Positions 8,491 to 17,034 of a stretch of 32,350 nt of DNA are shown here, one piece after another. Under the pieces are notes generated by a model. That model did not search any database. It saw nothing but the letters and a program-made list of their open reading frames with translations, and was not told the origin of the DNA. The translations under genes and the position numbers were made by a program. The stretch covers positions 1 to 32,350 of the forward strand of contig CACFSU010000013.1 in assembly GCA_902569055.1 (NCBI GenBank), given 5' to 3'. Position 1 is the stretch's first letter. Each line of letters begins with the position of its first letter. The stretch is from an uncultured Pelagibacteraceae bacterium (GTDB taxonomy: Bacteria; Pseudomonadota; Alphaproteobacteria; Pelagibacterales; Pelagibacteraceae).

Positions 8491-9141
8491 TCATTTCTCT
8501 GAAAAATATATATTTTGATAATAAGCTATTGATTTCATTTTTGAATTATCAGTATCTGACATAATTGCTAATCCATCTAATTCATTTACATCTAGGTCAT
8601 GAAACTTCTTAAAATCTTCTTTTACATTTGCTTTTACTGTAATCCACTCATTAAGGTTACTTCTGGTACTTGCTAAAACTTTATCTATTGATTTTTTTGT
8701 ATAAGGACTCGGTGAATTAAAACCAATTTCATTATTACTTGAAAATACATAATTTATTGCTCTATTTGAGAGTGGTGTAGCCCCTGTCTTTTTTATTGCA
8801 AAAACTCTGGCTGCGAAATCATGTCCTTTTTTTGTGTTTTCTTTAATACCTGGTAAATCTTTCTCAATTTTCCATGTAATATTGATAAATGGAGTTTTAT
8901 TTAGGTCAATTTTTACTTCTTTGCCCAGACCTGAAGCAGCGTTATCGGCTATTGCTTTCAAAAAATTACCATTTTCATTTGATCCCACTGTATAAATTGT
9001 TTTATTATCTGCTCCTCTTACCTTTCTCACTTCCAGTCCAGAAAATTCTGCCTGTGTAAAATCAAATACTTTAATCTCGTTAGCAAAACTAATGGAGTTA
9101 ACTGTAAACCAAATTACAATGACTTTAATTAAAAAATTCAT
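8491..9141 (-). CDS. DUF3047 family secreted protein
   Basis: 216 residues with an N-terminal signal peptide ending near NSISFA. The mature part matches the DUF3047 pattern: an AASGL block, a TWKIEKD segment, HDFAARVF, INYVFSS and the diagnostic IMSDTDNS near the C-terminus followed by AYYQNIYF. The fold is expected to be a carbohydrate-binding-like beta sandwich, but no biochemical role is established. The protein should be periplasmic. It is a single gene between two small plus-strand genes; no operon partner is evident. Confidence 0.8.
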   Translation of the reverse strand: MNFLIKVIVIWFTVNSISFANEIKVFDFTQAEFSGLEVRKVRGADNKTIYTVGSNENGNFLKAIADNAASGLGKEVKIDLNKTPFINITWKIEKDLPGIKENTKKGHDFAARVFAIKKTGATPLSNRAINYVFSSNNEIGFNSPSPYTKKSIDKVLASTRSNLNEWITVKANVKEDFKKFHDLDVNELDGLAIMSDTDNSKMKSIAYYQNIYFSEK

Positions 9142-9227
9142 AAATATATTTTTAAAAAAATTGTTAATACATTATTTTGACAAAATTTAAACATTCAAAA
9201 ATCAATATTTGCATATATATCATAATT

Positions 9228-9359
9228 ATGAAGACAATTTCGATTTTTATATTGTTAATTTACTGGTCGATTATGATTTTTGCACCTGTTATGTCTAAAG
9301 ATGTAAAATTAAGCCGAGCAAAAATTAACTACACAAAAATAATAGAACAAAAACCTTGA
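9228..9359 (+). CDS. Small signal-anchored protein, 43 residues
   Basis: I prefer the ATG at 9228 (MKTISIFILLIYWSIMIFAP...) over the in-frame upstream ATG at 9177, because the product then begins directly with a hydrophobic signal-anchor. The mature part is a short basic tail (KDVKLSRAKINYTKIIEQKP). It ends 2 bases before the convergent SDR gene. No family is named and no function can be inferred; it is probably membrane-tethered. Confidence 0.45.
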   Translation: MKTISIFILLIYWSIMIFAPVMSKDVKLSRAKINYTKIIEQKP

Positions 9360-9361
9360 AA

Positions 9362-10114
9362 TTAATAAGTCGAACGACCTCCGCTTATATCAAAAACAGC
9401 TGCTGTAGAAAATGTATTCTCCTCTGATGAAAGCCAACAAACTAAAGATGTAAACTCCTCAACCTCAAGAAATCTACCTCTTGGTACTTTTGATAGCATT
9501 CTTTGTACGTGTTCTTTAGTCATTTGATCTAAAATTCGTGTTTTAGCACCAGCTGGTGTAACGGCGTTTACAGCTATATTCTTATCAGCAAGCTCTTTCC
9601 CCAATGATTTAGTTAATCCTATTGCTCCTGCTTTTCCGACACTATATGCACTTGCATTAGCATTCCCATCTTTTCCAGCAACAGAAGCAACATTTACAAT
9701 CCTACCATAATTATTTTTAATCATATTTGGCACTATTGCTCTACAGCAATTAAAAGTGCCCATTAAATTGATATCTACAACTTTTTTCCACATCTCTATA
9801 TCATATTCCCATAATGTTGATGTTGGACCAGTAATGCCTGCATTATTAATCAGAATATCAATGTTTGAATTTTTCATAATTTCATTAGCACAATTCTCTA
9901 CTTCTTTATAATTGGATATATCAACTATACTTGTGGTAAGGTTAGAATTATTTAATTCTTTGGTAACTTTATCTATCATTTTAGAGTCTATATCCCAAAT
10001 TACTACTCTAGCTCCAGAATTTAGAAACCTTTTTACAATATCTAAACCAAATCCTTGGGCACCACCAGTCACAACAGCAGTTCTATTATTAAAATCGAAT
10101 TTAATCTTATCCAT
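9362..10114 (-). CDS. SDR family NAD(P)-dependent oxidoreductase
   Basis: Classical short-chain dehydrogenase, 250 residues. Cofactor motif TGGAQGFG at 16-23, NNAG at 90-93, catalytic Ser144 and Tyr157-x3-Lys161 (YSVGK). An aspartate at the end of the second strand (VIWDID) suggests NAD rather than NADP. The C-terminus (DISGGRSTY) is FabG-like but the context is not fatty-acid synthesis. It is the last gene of dctPQM-NCS1-SDR, 4 bases after the permease, so it probably oxidises or reduces an alcohol or carbonyl group on an imported compound. Substrate unknown. Confidence 0.88.
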   Translation of the reverse strand: MDKIKFDFNNRTAVVTGGAQGFGLDIVKRFLNSGARVVIWDIDSKMIDKVTKELNNSNLTTSIVDISNYKEVENCANEIMKNSNIDILINNAGITGPTSTLWEYDIEMWKKVVDINLMGTFNCCRAIVPNMIKNNYGRIVNVASVAGKDGNANASAYSVGKAGAIGLTKSLGKELADKNIAVNAVTPAGAKTRILDQMTKEHVQRMLSKVPRGRFLEVEEFTSLVCWLSSEENTFSTAAVFDISGGRSTY

Positions 10115-10118
10115 CTAA

Positions 10119-11576
10119 TTATTCTTTTGCTAACAAATAATATGTTATCCAAGATATAACTGCACCAGTTATCCAGGCATAGGATTGTAAAAACATTAGA
10201 CTAGTATTCCAGATTGTAGAGGATGAAAAAATAAAACCTAAAATTAAAGAATAAACTCCTTTTAAATGCCATCCTCTAGAGTAATAATATATACTATTAC
10301 TCTCAATTGAATAAATGTCTTTATTACTTAAAATTTCTTTTTTAATTAAATAATAATCAGCAATCATAACTCCAAATAAAGGTCCAAAAAAACATCCAAA
10401 AGTATCAATAAAAGATAAGATGCCAATTTGACTTAAAACAGTAAGCCAAAAAATCCCTACCACTAAACCAAAAAATGAAATTATATAACTAGCACTTTTT
10501 AAGTTTAATTTGTTAGGTATAAAGTTAATTAACGAGTATTGAGAAGGAATATAATTAGCAACTAAATTTGTTGATAGTGATGAAACTATAATAAAAAAAA
10601 GAACAACTATTGTTATTTGAATATTATCAAACTTACCAATTATATCAGTTGGATTTGTAAATATTCTATCTAAATCTGAAAATTTTTGACTTAAAAAAAC
10701 GTCAGATCCTACAACAATACTAATTGAAAAAAATGAAAATATTATTAAATTTAATATCAAGCATAGATTTCCTTTATTTAATTCTTTTTCATTTTTTACA
10801 TACCTGGAAAAATCTCCAAAGCTAACTATGATTATAGAAAAATAAGCAAAAATCGTACCTGCTACTGTTAAAAGTGGTAATAAGTTATTTATATCAAAAA
10901 AATTTTCTAAACTTAAAATATTCAAAAATGCTTGGAATGTTATTCTTACATCACTCAACAGTATAACAAAGAAAAAAAAGATCATTCCAACATATACTGT
11001 AATAGCAGAGTAATTAATTATCTTTTTATTGTATTGGATGCCTCTACTGAATATAGTTGTTTGAAAAATAATGACAAACAATATTGAAAACCAATCAATA
11101 ATATTTAAACCTAATAAATAAGTAAGAAAAATCTCTTTATCTAATAATGAGCTATCAATTGAGTAAATTAATATTCTTATCAAATAACCAAAAACCTTTG
11201 ATAGAAAATATGTTTGAATACCAAATAAAAAAATTCCTACTAAACTTCTTATTAATCCAAACAATCTAGCCCCGTTAAATCCTAAAGATGATCTTAAAAG
11301 AACTGCGAAAGGAAGCCCGAATTTTTGAGAAGGTTTTCCTATTAAATTACAAAATAAATAAACAAAAAATGAGCCTAAAATAGTTCCAAAAAAAACAACA
11401 AATGTATTTAAGCTATAAATTATATAAAGTGAAGCAACTAGTGAAAATCCAATTACGCTTTGAATATTTGTTCCCCAAAAACAAAAAAGATCTTTCCAAC
11501 CCCAAGTTTTGTAATTAGGGTTAACTGTTACAAGATCCCAATTTGAAAGAGAATATTTTACTTTATGTTTATTCAC
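10119..11576 (-). CDS. NCS1-type permease (nucleobase:cation symporter family)
   Basis: 485-residue integral membrane protein with about 12 hydrophobic helices. The N-terminal WDLVTVNPNYKTWGWKDLF region, the FWGTNIQ segment at the first helix, and the GDFSRYVKN motif in the middle identify the NCS1 family. That family carries cytosine, uracil, allantoin, hydantoins or thiamine with Na+ or H+. The specific substrate cannot be called from this sequence. It lies 24 bases downstream of dctM and immediately before the SDR gene. A second uptake system in a TRAP operon is unusual and suggests that the operon serves more than one related substrate. Confidence 0.85.
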   Translation of the reverse strand: MNKHKVKYSLSNWDLVTVNPNYKTWGWKDLFCFWGTNIQSVIGFSLVASLYIIYSLNTFVVFFGTILGSFFVYLFCNLIGKPSQKFGLPFAVLLRSSLGFNGARLFGLIRSLVGIFLFGIQTYFLSKVFGYLIRILIYSIDSSLLDKEIFLTYLLGLNIIDWFSILFVIIFQTTIFSRGIQYNKKIINYSAITVYVGMIFFFFVILLSDVRITFQAFLNILSLENFFDINNLLPLLTVAGTIFAYFSIIIVSFGDFSRYVKNEKELNKGNLCLILNLIIFSFFSISIVVGSDVFLSQKFSDLDRIFTNPTDIIGKFDNIQITIVVLFFIIVSSLSTNLVANYIPSQYSLINFIPNKLNLKSASYIISFFGLVVGIFWLTVLSQIGILSFIDTFGCFFGPLFGVMIADYYLIKKEILSNKDIYSIESNSIYYYSRGWHLKGVYSLILGFIFSSSTIWNTSLMFLQSYAWITGAVISWITYYLLAKE

Positions 11577-11600
11577 TCTATTATTTTAAACTAATAATTT

Positions 11601-12935
11601 CTACTGTCCATATAAGAGAGTTGGTAACCACAGAGCTATTTTAGGAAATATAATAATTAAAATTAAACCAATTATTTGTAAGACCATAAATTGCATCATT
11701 CCATAGTAAATATCTTTAAGATCCCATTCTGGAACAACACCTTTTAAAAAGTAAGCAGAAAGTGCGACTGGTGGTGAAAGCCAGGCTGTTTGTAAATTAA
11801 CAGCAACCAATATCGCAAACCATGTTAGATTAAACCCTAGAGCCTCTACTAAGGGTAAAATTATTGGTATAATTATCATCACAATCGGTACCCATTCTAA
11901 TGGCCATCCCAATAAAAATATCATAGCCATTATCATTGCTAAAATTAGATATTTATTCATTTCCAAACCTAATAAAAATTCAGTTAACAAAGTTGGCGTT
12001 CCTAATCTTGCAAAAACAGCTCCAAAAAAGTTAGAAGCTGCAACTAGAACCATTATTAAAGCTGTTATCTCTAATGTTTTAACTAAAGCTTCTTGTAATT
12101 TTAGAAGAGTTAACTTTTTATAAGCTAATGAAAGTAACAAAGCACCCATAGCACCACAACCCGCTGCTTCTGTCGGAGTAGCAAATCCAAATAAAATACT
12201 TCCTAGTGCTGCAAATACTAAAGCAGCTGGTGGAACCAATCCTAAGAAAAATTCAATCCAAACTTCTTTCATACTTGCTGCTCTCATATCTTCTGGTAAT
12301 ACTGGTCCTAACTTAGGATTAATCATACATCTAATGGTAGTGTAGCCCGCATATAAACTTGCAAGAAGAATTCCAGGAAGTATAGCAGCAGCAAATAAAT
12401 CTATTACTGGTATTTCCATAATTGGTCCCATAACAACAAGCATAATACTCGGCGGAATTAATATTCCTAAAGTTCCTCCTGCTGTAATGGTTCCAGCAGC
12501 AAGTCTAACATCATAACCAGATCTGTTCATAGATTTTGCTGCCATTATTCCTAAAATTGTAACTGAAGCTCCAACAATTCCAGTTGCTGCAGCAAATATA
12601 ACTGAAACAAATAAAACAGCATAATATAAAGAGCCTCTAACTTTAGACAACATTAACTGAAAAGCTGAAAATAATCTTTCCATAAGTCCAGCTTGTTCCA
12701 TCATGATTCCCATAAATACAAAAAGTGGGACGGCAGCTAGTGTTTGTTCGGTCATAACCATGGAAAATTGCAATGTCATTAGATAGAAAACCAATTTTCC
12801 AAAACCTAAATATCCAAAAACAAATCCTAAAAATATTAAAGTAAATGAAATAGGAAATCCTACAAAAATTGCAAAGAGCATTACTCCAACAAGAATAAAT
12901 CCTAAAATAGCTGGATCTATAAATTCTGCTATCAT
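11601..12935 (-). CDS. dctM: TRAP transporter large permease, DctM family
   Basis: The 444-residue 12-helix subunit that carries the Na+-coupled transport pathway of a tripartite ATP-independent periplasmic transporter. Family motifs include the GFPISFTL segment near the N-terminus, FVFMGIMMEQAG, GGTLGILIPPSIMLVV and FGFATPTEAAGCGAMGA. Length is typical. The start ATG overlaps the dctQ stop as ATGA, implying translational coupling. It works with the small permease and the DctP binding protein encoded just upstream. Confidence 0.95.
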   Translation of the reverse strand: MIAEFIDPAILGFILVGVMLFAIFVGFPISFTLIFLGFVFGYLGFGKLVFYLMTLQFSMVMTEQTLAAVPLFVFMGIMMEQAGLMERLFSAFQLMLSKVRGSLYYAVLFVSVIFAAATGIVGASVTILGIMAAKSMNRSGYDVRLAAGTITAGGTLGILIPPSIMLVVMGPIMEIPVIDLFAAAILPGILLASLYAGYTTIRCMINPKLGPVLPEDMRAASMKEVWIEFFLGLVPPAALVFAALGSILFGFATPTEAAGCGAMGALLLSLAYKKLTLLKLQEALVKTLEITALIMVLVAASNFFGAVFARLGTPTLLTEFLLGLEMNKYLILAMIMAMIFLLGWPLEWVPIVMIIIPIILPLVEALGFNLTWFAILVAVNLQTAWLSPPVALSAYFLKGVVPEWDLKDIYYGMMQFMVLQIIGLILIIIFPKIALWLPTLLYGQ

Positions 12936-13546
12936 TTAGAATCTCCAGGCCATTCACCTTTTTTTGCTGCCCAATAACTTTTAAGTAATTCTGAAACACC
13001 TTGAACAAGTAAAAAAATAATTCCAATTAATAAACAAGTTTTAATTGGCCACATGTAGGGCATCCAAGTTGTATCCATACCCCTTTCTCCTCTCTGGATA
13101 GACTCACCTACATATCCAATTGTCATATATAGGAAAACAATCAAACCTGGAAAATAAAATAAAAGGTATAACCAAAAATCTATGACTCCTTGAGTTTTGG
13201 TTTTAAAATTTCTATATAAAAAATCAGCTCTTATGTGAACTCCTCTTGATAGAGCATAACCAGCTCCCAACATAAAAAGTGCTCCGTATAAAAAACGACT
13301 AATATCATAAGCCCAAATAGTTGGAGCTAAAAATAATTTTCTTGCAAGTACCTCATAGGTCATTGCAAAAATGAGAGGTATCAATATCCAGCAAACAATA
13401 TTACCAATTAATTTGCTAAATTTATCAATATTAATAATAGATTTTGCCATCCATAATGGCATATCAACTGGCATTTTTCCCGAACCACCTCGCCTCTCGG
13501 CAATCATTTCATCCGAAATATCTAATTTACTTGGTTCGTCAGCCAT
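12932..13546 (-). CDS. dctQ: TRAP transporter small permease, DctQ family
   Basis: 204-residue four-helix subunit that pairs with DctM. Hydrophobic segments start around ILIPLIFAMTYEVLARKLF, with the family motif AYDISRFLYGALFMLGAGYAL followed by RGVHIRADF. It has a hydrophilic N-terminal extension of about 30 residues before the membrane domain. It begins after the hairpin at 13565-13593 that separates it from dctP, so it is probably made in lower amounts than the binding protein. Confidence 0.92.
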   Translation of the reverse strand: MADEPSKLDISDEMIAERRGGSGKMPVDMPLWMAKSIINIDKFSKLIGNIVCWILIPLIFAMTYEVLARKLFLAPTIWAYDISRFLYGALFMLGAGYALSRGVHIRADFLYRNFKTKTQGVIDFWLYLLFYFPGLIVFLYMTIGYVGESIQRGERGMDTTWMPYMWPIKTCLLIGIIFLLVQGVSELLKSYWAAKKGEWPGDSK

Positions 13547-13564
13547 AAATTTTAGTTAAAAAAA

Positions 13565-13593
13565 TTAGAGCGGACTATAAAAGTCCGCTCTAA
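13565..13593 (-). terminator. Hairpin with T-run between dctP and dctQ (attenuator or partial terminator)
   Basis: A perfect 12-base inverted repeat, TTAGAGCGGACT (13565-13576) and AGTCCGCTCTAA (13582-13593), with a 5-base loop. On the minus strand the stem runs directly into a T7 run. It is one of few GC-rich perfect stems in this AT-rich window. Its place between the binding-protein gene and the permease genes fits partial termination or 3' stabilisation that keeps dctP more abundant. Confidence 0.75.
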
Positions 13594-13615
13594 TAAAATT
13601 AAGATTAATTACTAA

Positions 13616-14710
13616 TTACTTTAATGTTGCAGCGTGAGCCATTCCTAGCTTCGCATTTGACATTTGAGCACCAGCCCAGAAAGGAACAGCAACATCAGCA
13701 AACTCTTTCATAGAGTCATAAACTTTTTTGAAAAATGCGTTTTTCTCAGCATTTTTGTTTAAAGTTGCTTTTGCAGCAGCCATGTATTCTGTGAAATAGT
13801 CAGATGGAGTATCTTCTAAAATAACCCCATGTTTTGTAGTTAATTCTCTTAAAGCTTTTCCATTTTCATAGATTCTGTAACTTAAAGATTTAGCTAACGA
13901 CGCATTAGCTGCTACTTCAATAGATTTTTTTTCATGAGCACTCATAGCATTGAATGTTTTTCCAGTAATATAAAAGTCTGCATTTACAACTACTTGGTGT
14001 AAACCTTGTAGATAATAGTGCTTTAATACTTTTTGGAAACCAAATGTTAAATCTGGTTTTGGACAACACCATTCTGCAGCATCAATAGTTCCTGCTTCAA
14101 GTGCTGGTAAAATATCTCCACCACCCATAGCTACTGAAGCTATACCAATATCTTTATACGTTTGTCCTGGAATTCCTGGAGGAGTTCTGAATTTATATTT
14201 TCTAAAGTCAGCCATATTTTTAATAGGTTTTGGAAACCAACCTAAAGCTTCAGGACCAACTGGTTGAAGCATAAATCCTTTAATATCTCTTCCCATTTCT
14301 TTCCAAAGTTGGTCATATAATTCTTTACCACCACCATATTGGAACCATGATAGGAACGCTAAGTTGTCAATACCAACTCCACCACCAGCTACTGGCGAAC
14401 CAAATAACATAGCAGCAGGGTGATCTCCTGACCAATAGTGTGTCCATGCAAAACCACAATCGATAAGACCTTTATCAACTGCATCTAGAGTTTCTTTAAC
14501 TCCAACAACAGCACCTGCAGGTAAAATTTCAAACTTTAATGATCCACCTGTTAATTCTGTTACTGTGTCAGTAAAGTCCTTTAACATCTTAACTTCATCA
14601 GCTTTAGTGTTAAGAACCGTCTGACATTTTAGTGTTTTTGCAGCATTTGCACTTGACGTAAGACCAAGTACCAAAATAGTTGCAAATAACATTGAAATGA
14701 TTTTTTTCAT
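13616..14710 (-). CDS. dctP: TRAP transporter substrate-binding protein, DctP family
   Basis: Periplasmic binding protein, 364 residues, with a signal peptide ending in SSANA. Mature DctP features include LVTELTGGSLKFEILPAG-like spacing near 48-66, the FRTPPG segment containing the conserved ligand-binding arginine (about Arg175) and the ALEAGTIDAAEW block. The residues following that Trp are CysCys (215-216), which is not typical of the dicarboxylate or keto-acid binders I know, so the ligand may differ. First gene of the operon, preceded by a strong Shine-Dalgarno. The divergent GMC oxidoreductase is a candidate for acting on the ligand. Confidence 0.93.
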   Translation of the reverse strand: MKKIISMLFATILVLGLTSSANAAKTLKCQTVLNTKADEVKMLKDFTDTVTELTGGSLKFEILPAGAVVGVKETLDAVDKGLIDCGFAWTHYWSGDHPAAMLFGSPVAGGGVGIDNLAFLSWFQYGGGKELYDQLWKEMGRDIKGFMLQPVGPEALGWFPKPIKNMADFRKYKFRTPPGIPGQTYKDIGIASVAMGGGDILPALEAGTIDAAEWCCPKPDLTFGFQKVLKHYYLQGLHQVVVNADFYITGKTFNAMSAHEKKSIEVAANASLAKSLSYRIYENGKALRELTTKHGVILEDTPSDYFTEYMAAAKATLNKNAEKNAFFKKVYDSMKEFADVAVPFWAGAQMSNAKLGMAHAATLK

Positions 14711-14716
14711 TATTTT

Positions 14717-14723
14717 TCCTCTT
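14717..14723 (-). promoter_or_regulatory. Strong ribosome binding site of dctP
   Basis: Minus-strand AAGAGGA sits 6 bases before the dctP ATG. This is close to the ideal Shine-Dalgarno sequence and spacing, stronger than most starts in this window, and fits high expression of a periplasmic binding protein. Confidence 0.7.
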
Positions 14724-14768
14724 GTTAGTTAAATTTAACGAAAGCATACAATCAGAAAAATAAAGCTG

Positions 14769-14787
14769 ACACAAGTGACAATTGTGT
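14769..14787. promoter_or_regulatory. Candidate operator in the dctP / GMC divergent region
   Basis: A perfect inverted repeat ACACAA-N7-TTGTGT lies in the 134-base region between the divergent dctP and GMC genes. On the plus strand it falls between a CTGACA (14766-14771) and a TATTAT (14787-14792) that could be -35 and -10 boxes of the GMC promoter, although the spacing of 15 is short. This is the place expected for a repressor site controlling both units. No regulator gene is in the window. Confidence 0.4.
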
Positions 14788-14844
14788 ATTATGAGTGTAA
14801 ATAACATTTAAAAAAGTTTTATTAAAAATACTATTCAACTAATA

Positions 14845-16453
14845 ATGGAAAATTTTGATTTTATTATAATTGGTGCAGGATCTGCAGGATGTGTTTTAGC
14901 AAATAGACTTTCTGCAAACCCAAAAAATAAAGTTTTACTATTAGAGGCTGGAGGAAAAGATACCTATCCTTGGATACATATTCCAGTAGGTTATTTCAAA
15001 ACAATGCATAATCCTAAAGTTGACTGGTGTTTTAAAACTGAGCCAGATGAAACTATGAATAATAGATCTATAAGATATCCAAGAGGAAAAACATTAGGAG
15101 GAAGTTCTTCAATCAATGGCCTTTTATGGATTAGAGGGCAAAAGGAAGATTATGATATATGGAGACAGTTAGGTAATACTGGTTGGAGTTGGAATGATGT
15201 TTTGCCATATTTTTTAAAATCAGAAAATAATGAATTAGGAAAAAATGAATTTCATAACAATAATGGTCCGATTACTGTTGCTAATAAAAAGATAAACTTA
15301 AAAATACTTGAAGAGTTTCAAAATGCTGCAGAAGAATATGGAATTCCAAAAACGAAAGATTTTAATACTGGAGATAATTTTGGAGTTGGATATTTTCAAT
15401 TTACTACAAGCTTTAATAAAGGATTAAAATTAAGATGTAGTGCAGCTAAAGGATATTTGAATCCCGTTAAAAAAAGAACTAATTTAAAAATTGTTGTAAA
15501 TGCACATGTTAAAAAAATAAATTTCGAAGGGAAAAAAGCAAAAGGAGTAAGTTATTATATTGGTGATAAATTAAATATAGCGTGTGCAAATAAAGAGATA
15601 ATTTTATCTGCAGGATCAATTGGCTCACCTCATATTCTTCAAGTTTCTGGAGTCGGTGAGAGTAATAAACTTAAAAATTTAGGAATTGAGGTTGTTCATG
15701 AGTTGAAAGGAGTTGGGCAAAATCTACAAGATCATTTAATGTTCAGGCCAGTCTATAAAGTTAAAAATTTGAAATCATTGAATAGAAAAGTTGAAAGTTT
15801 ATTTGGAAGGTTTTTAATGGGTTTAGAATACGTGATTAATCAAAGTGGACCTGTAACAATGGGTGCAAGCCAAGTATGTGGATTCGTTAAGAGTGATTCA
15901 TCAAGAGCAACTCCAAACTTACAATTTCATGTTTCTCCTGTAAGCACAGACATTTTAGGTGTTACACCAATGCATGATTTTGAAGGGATTACTCCTACTG
16001 TAGCAAACATAAGACCTACTAGTAGAGGAGAAATAAATATTGTTAGTAATGACAGTAGAGTTTATCCAAAAATAAAAAATGAATTACCTTTCAACAGATG
16101 AAGATAGAAAAGTTGCTGCACAAGGCTTGAAAATTATTAGAAAAATTATGTTAGAAACTGAAACATTCAAAAAATATAAACCCGAAGAATATAGACCTGG
16201 TATTCATATAACTGATAATGAAGAATTAGTTAAAGCTGGCTCAGATTTTACCCAAACAATTTTTCATCCTGTAGGTACTTGTAAGATGGGTAATGACAAT
16301 CTTTCAGTTGTAGATGATTCTTTAAAAGTAAGAGAAATAGAAAACTTAAGAGTAATTGATGCATCTATAATGCCTAATATTACTTCAGGCAATACTAATG
16401 CTCCTACTATTATGATTGCTGAAAAGGGTTCTGATATGATATTGAACGGATAA
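14845..16453 (+). CDS. GMC family oxidoreductase (choline-dehydrogenase-like), frameshifted
   Basis: FAD-dependent alcohol dehydrogenase. The N-terminal FAD motif [18 protein letters not shown] and [20 protein letters not shown] identify the glucose-methanol-choline family. The C-terminal part has [10 protein letters not shown] with the active-site histidine, and [19 protein letters not shown]. The first frame stops at 16099-16101 after [10 protein letters not shown]; the second opens at 16079 with [10 protein letters not shown]. Deleting one A from the A6 run 16074-16079 joins them as [14 protein letters not shown], 535 residues, normal for the family. It is divergent from the TRAP operon, and its stop overlaps the terC start (TAATG). 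One GMC enzyme of this type, IseJ, oxidises isethionate to sulfoacetaldehyde, the Xsc substrate; that role here is inference. Confidence 0.88.
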
Positions 16454-17031
16454 TGTTATCCGAACAAATTGTAATATTTTTCCAAATAGTTTTAATAGAT
16501 TTAGTTTTAGCAGGAGATAATGCAATTATTATAGGAATGGTTGCTTCTCAATTTCCTGTAGAACAAAGAAAAAAAATTATTTTTTGGGGTATTAGCGGAG
16601 CTATTATTCTAAGAATAATACTTACTTTATTAACTGCTTATTTATTACAAATTCAAGGATTAAGATTAATTGGTGGATTAGCATTACTTTATATTGTCTA
16701 CAAGCTTTATGTTGATGTAATCAAGACACAAATAGGTCAAAACAGTAAAATAAAGGTAAATAATTCAAGTTTCTTTAAGGCAATAATTACTGTTTTAATT
16801 GCCGATTTTACGATGAGCCTAGATAATGTTTTAGGCGTAGCTGGTGCAGCAAAAGATCATTATTTCTTATTAATATTTGGTCTACTTTTATCAATAGCTA
16901 TTATGGCATTGGGAGCTACTTTAATTTCTAATTGGATAAAAAAATATAAATGGATTGCATGGTTAGGATTAATAGCAATACTAGTTGTTGCTATTGAATT
17001 GATTTATACTGATATAAAACTGTTTATTTAA
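16453..17031 (+). CDS. TerC family integral membrane protein (YjbE-like)
   Basis: 192-residue membrane protein with about six or seven helices. The two acidic motifs of the TerC family are present: DLVLAGDNAIIIG near the N-terminus and ADFTMSLDNVLGVAGAA in the second half. Members export manganese or other metal ions; the short YjbE form is the match. Start overlaps the GMC stop by one base (TAATG). Nothing explains why a metal exporter should sit in this operon; it may simply be co-transcribed. No riboswitch is possible at this junction. Confidence 0.87.
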   Translation: MLSEQIVIFFQIVLIDLVLAGDNAIIIGMVASQFPVEQRKKIIFWGISGAIILRIILTLLTAYLLQIQGLRLIGGLALLYIVYKLYVDVIKTQIGQNSKIKVNNSSFFKAIITVLIADFTMSLDNVLGVAGAAKDHYFLLIFGLLLSIAIMALGATLISNWIKKYKWIAWLGLIAILVVAIELIYTDIKLFI

Positions 17032-17034
17032 ATT

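Noticed and set aside
12643..13026. Minus-strand 127-residue open frame at the dctQ/dctM junction
   Set aside because: It is an out-of-frame shadow on the same strand as two well-supported TRAP genes; composition rich in Tyr, Cys and Phe with no motif.
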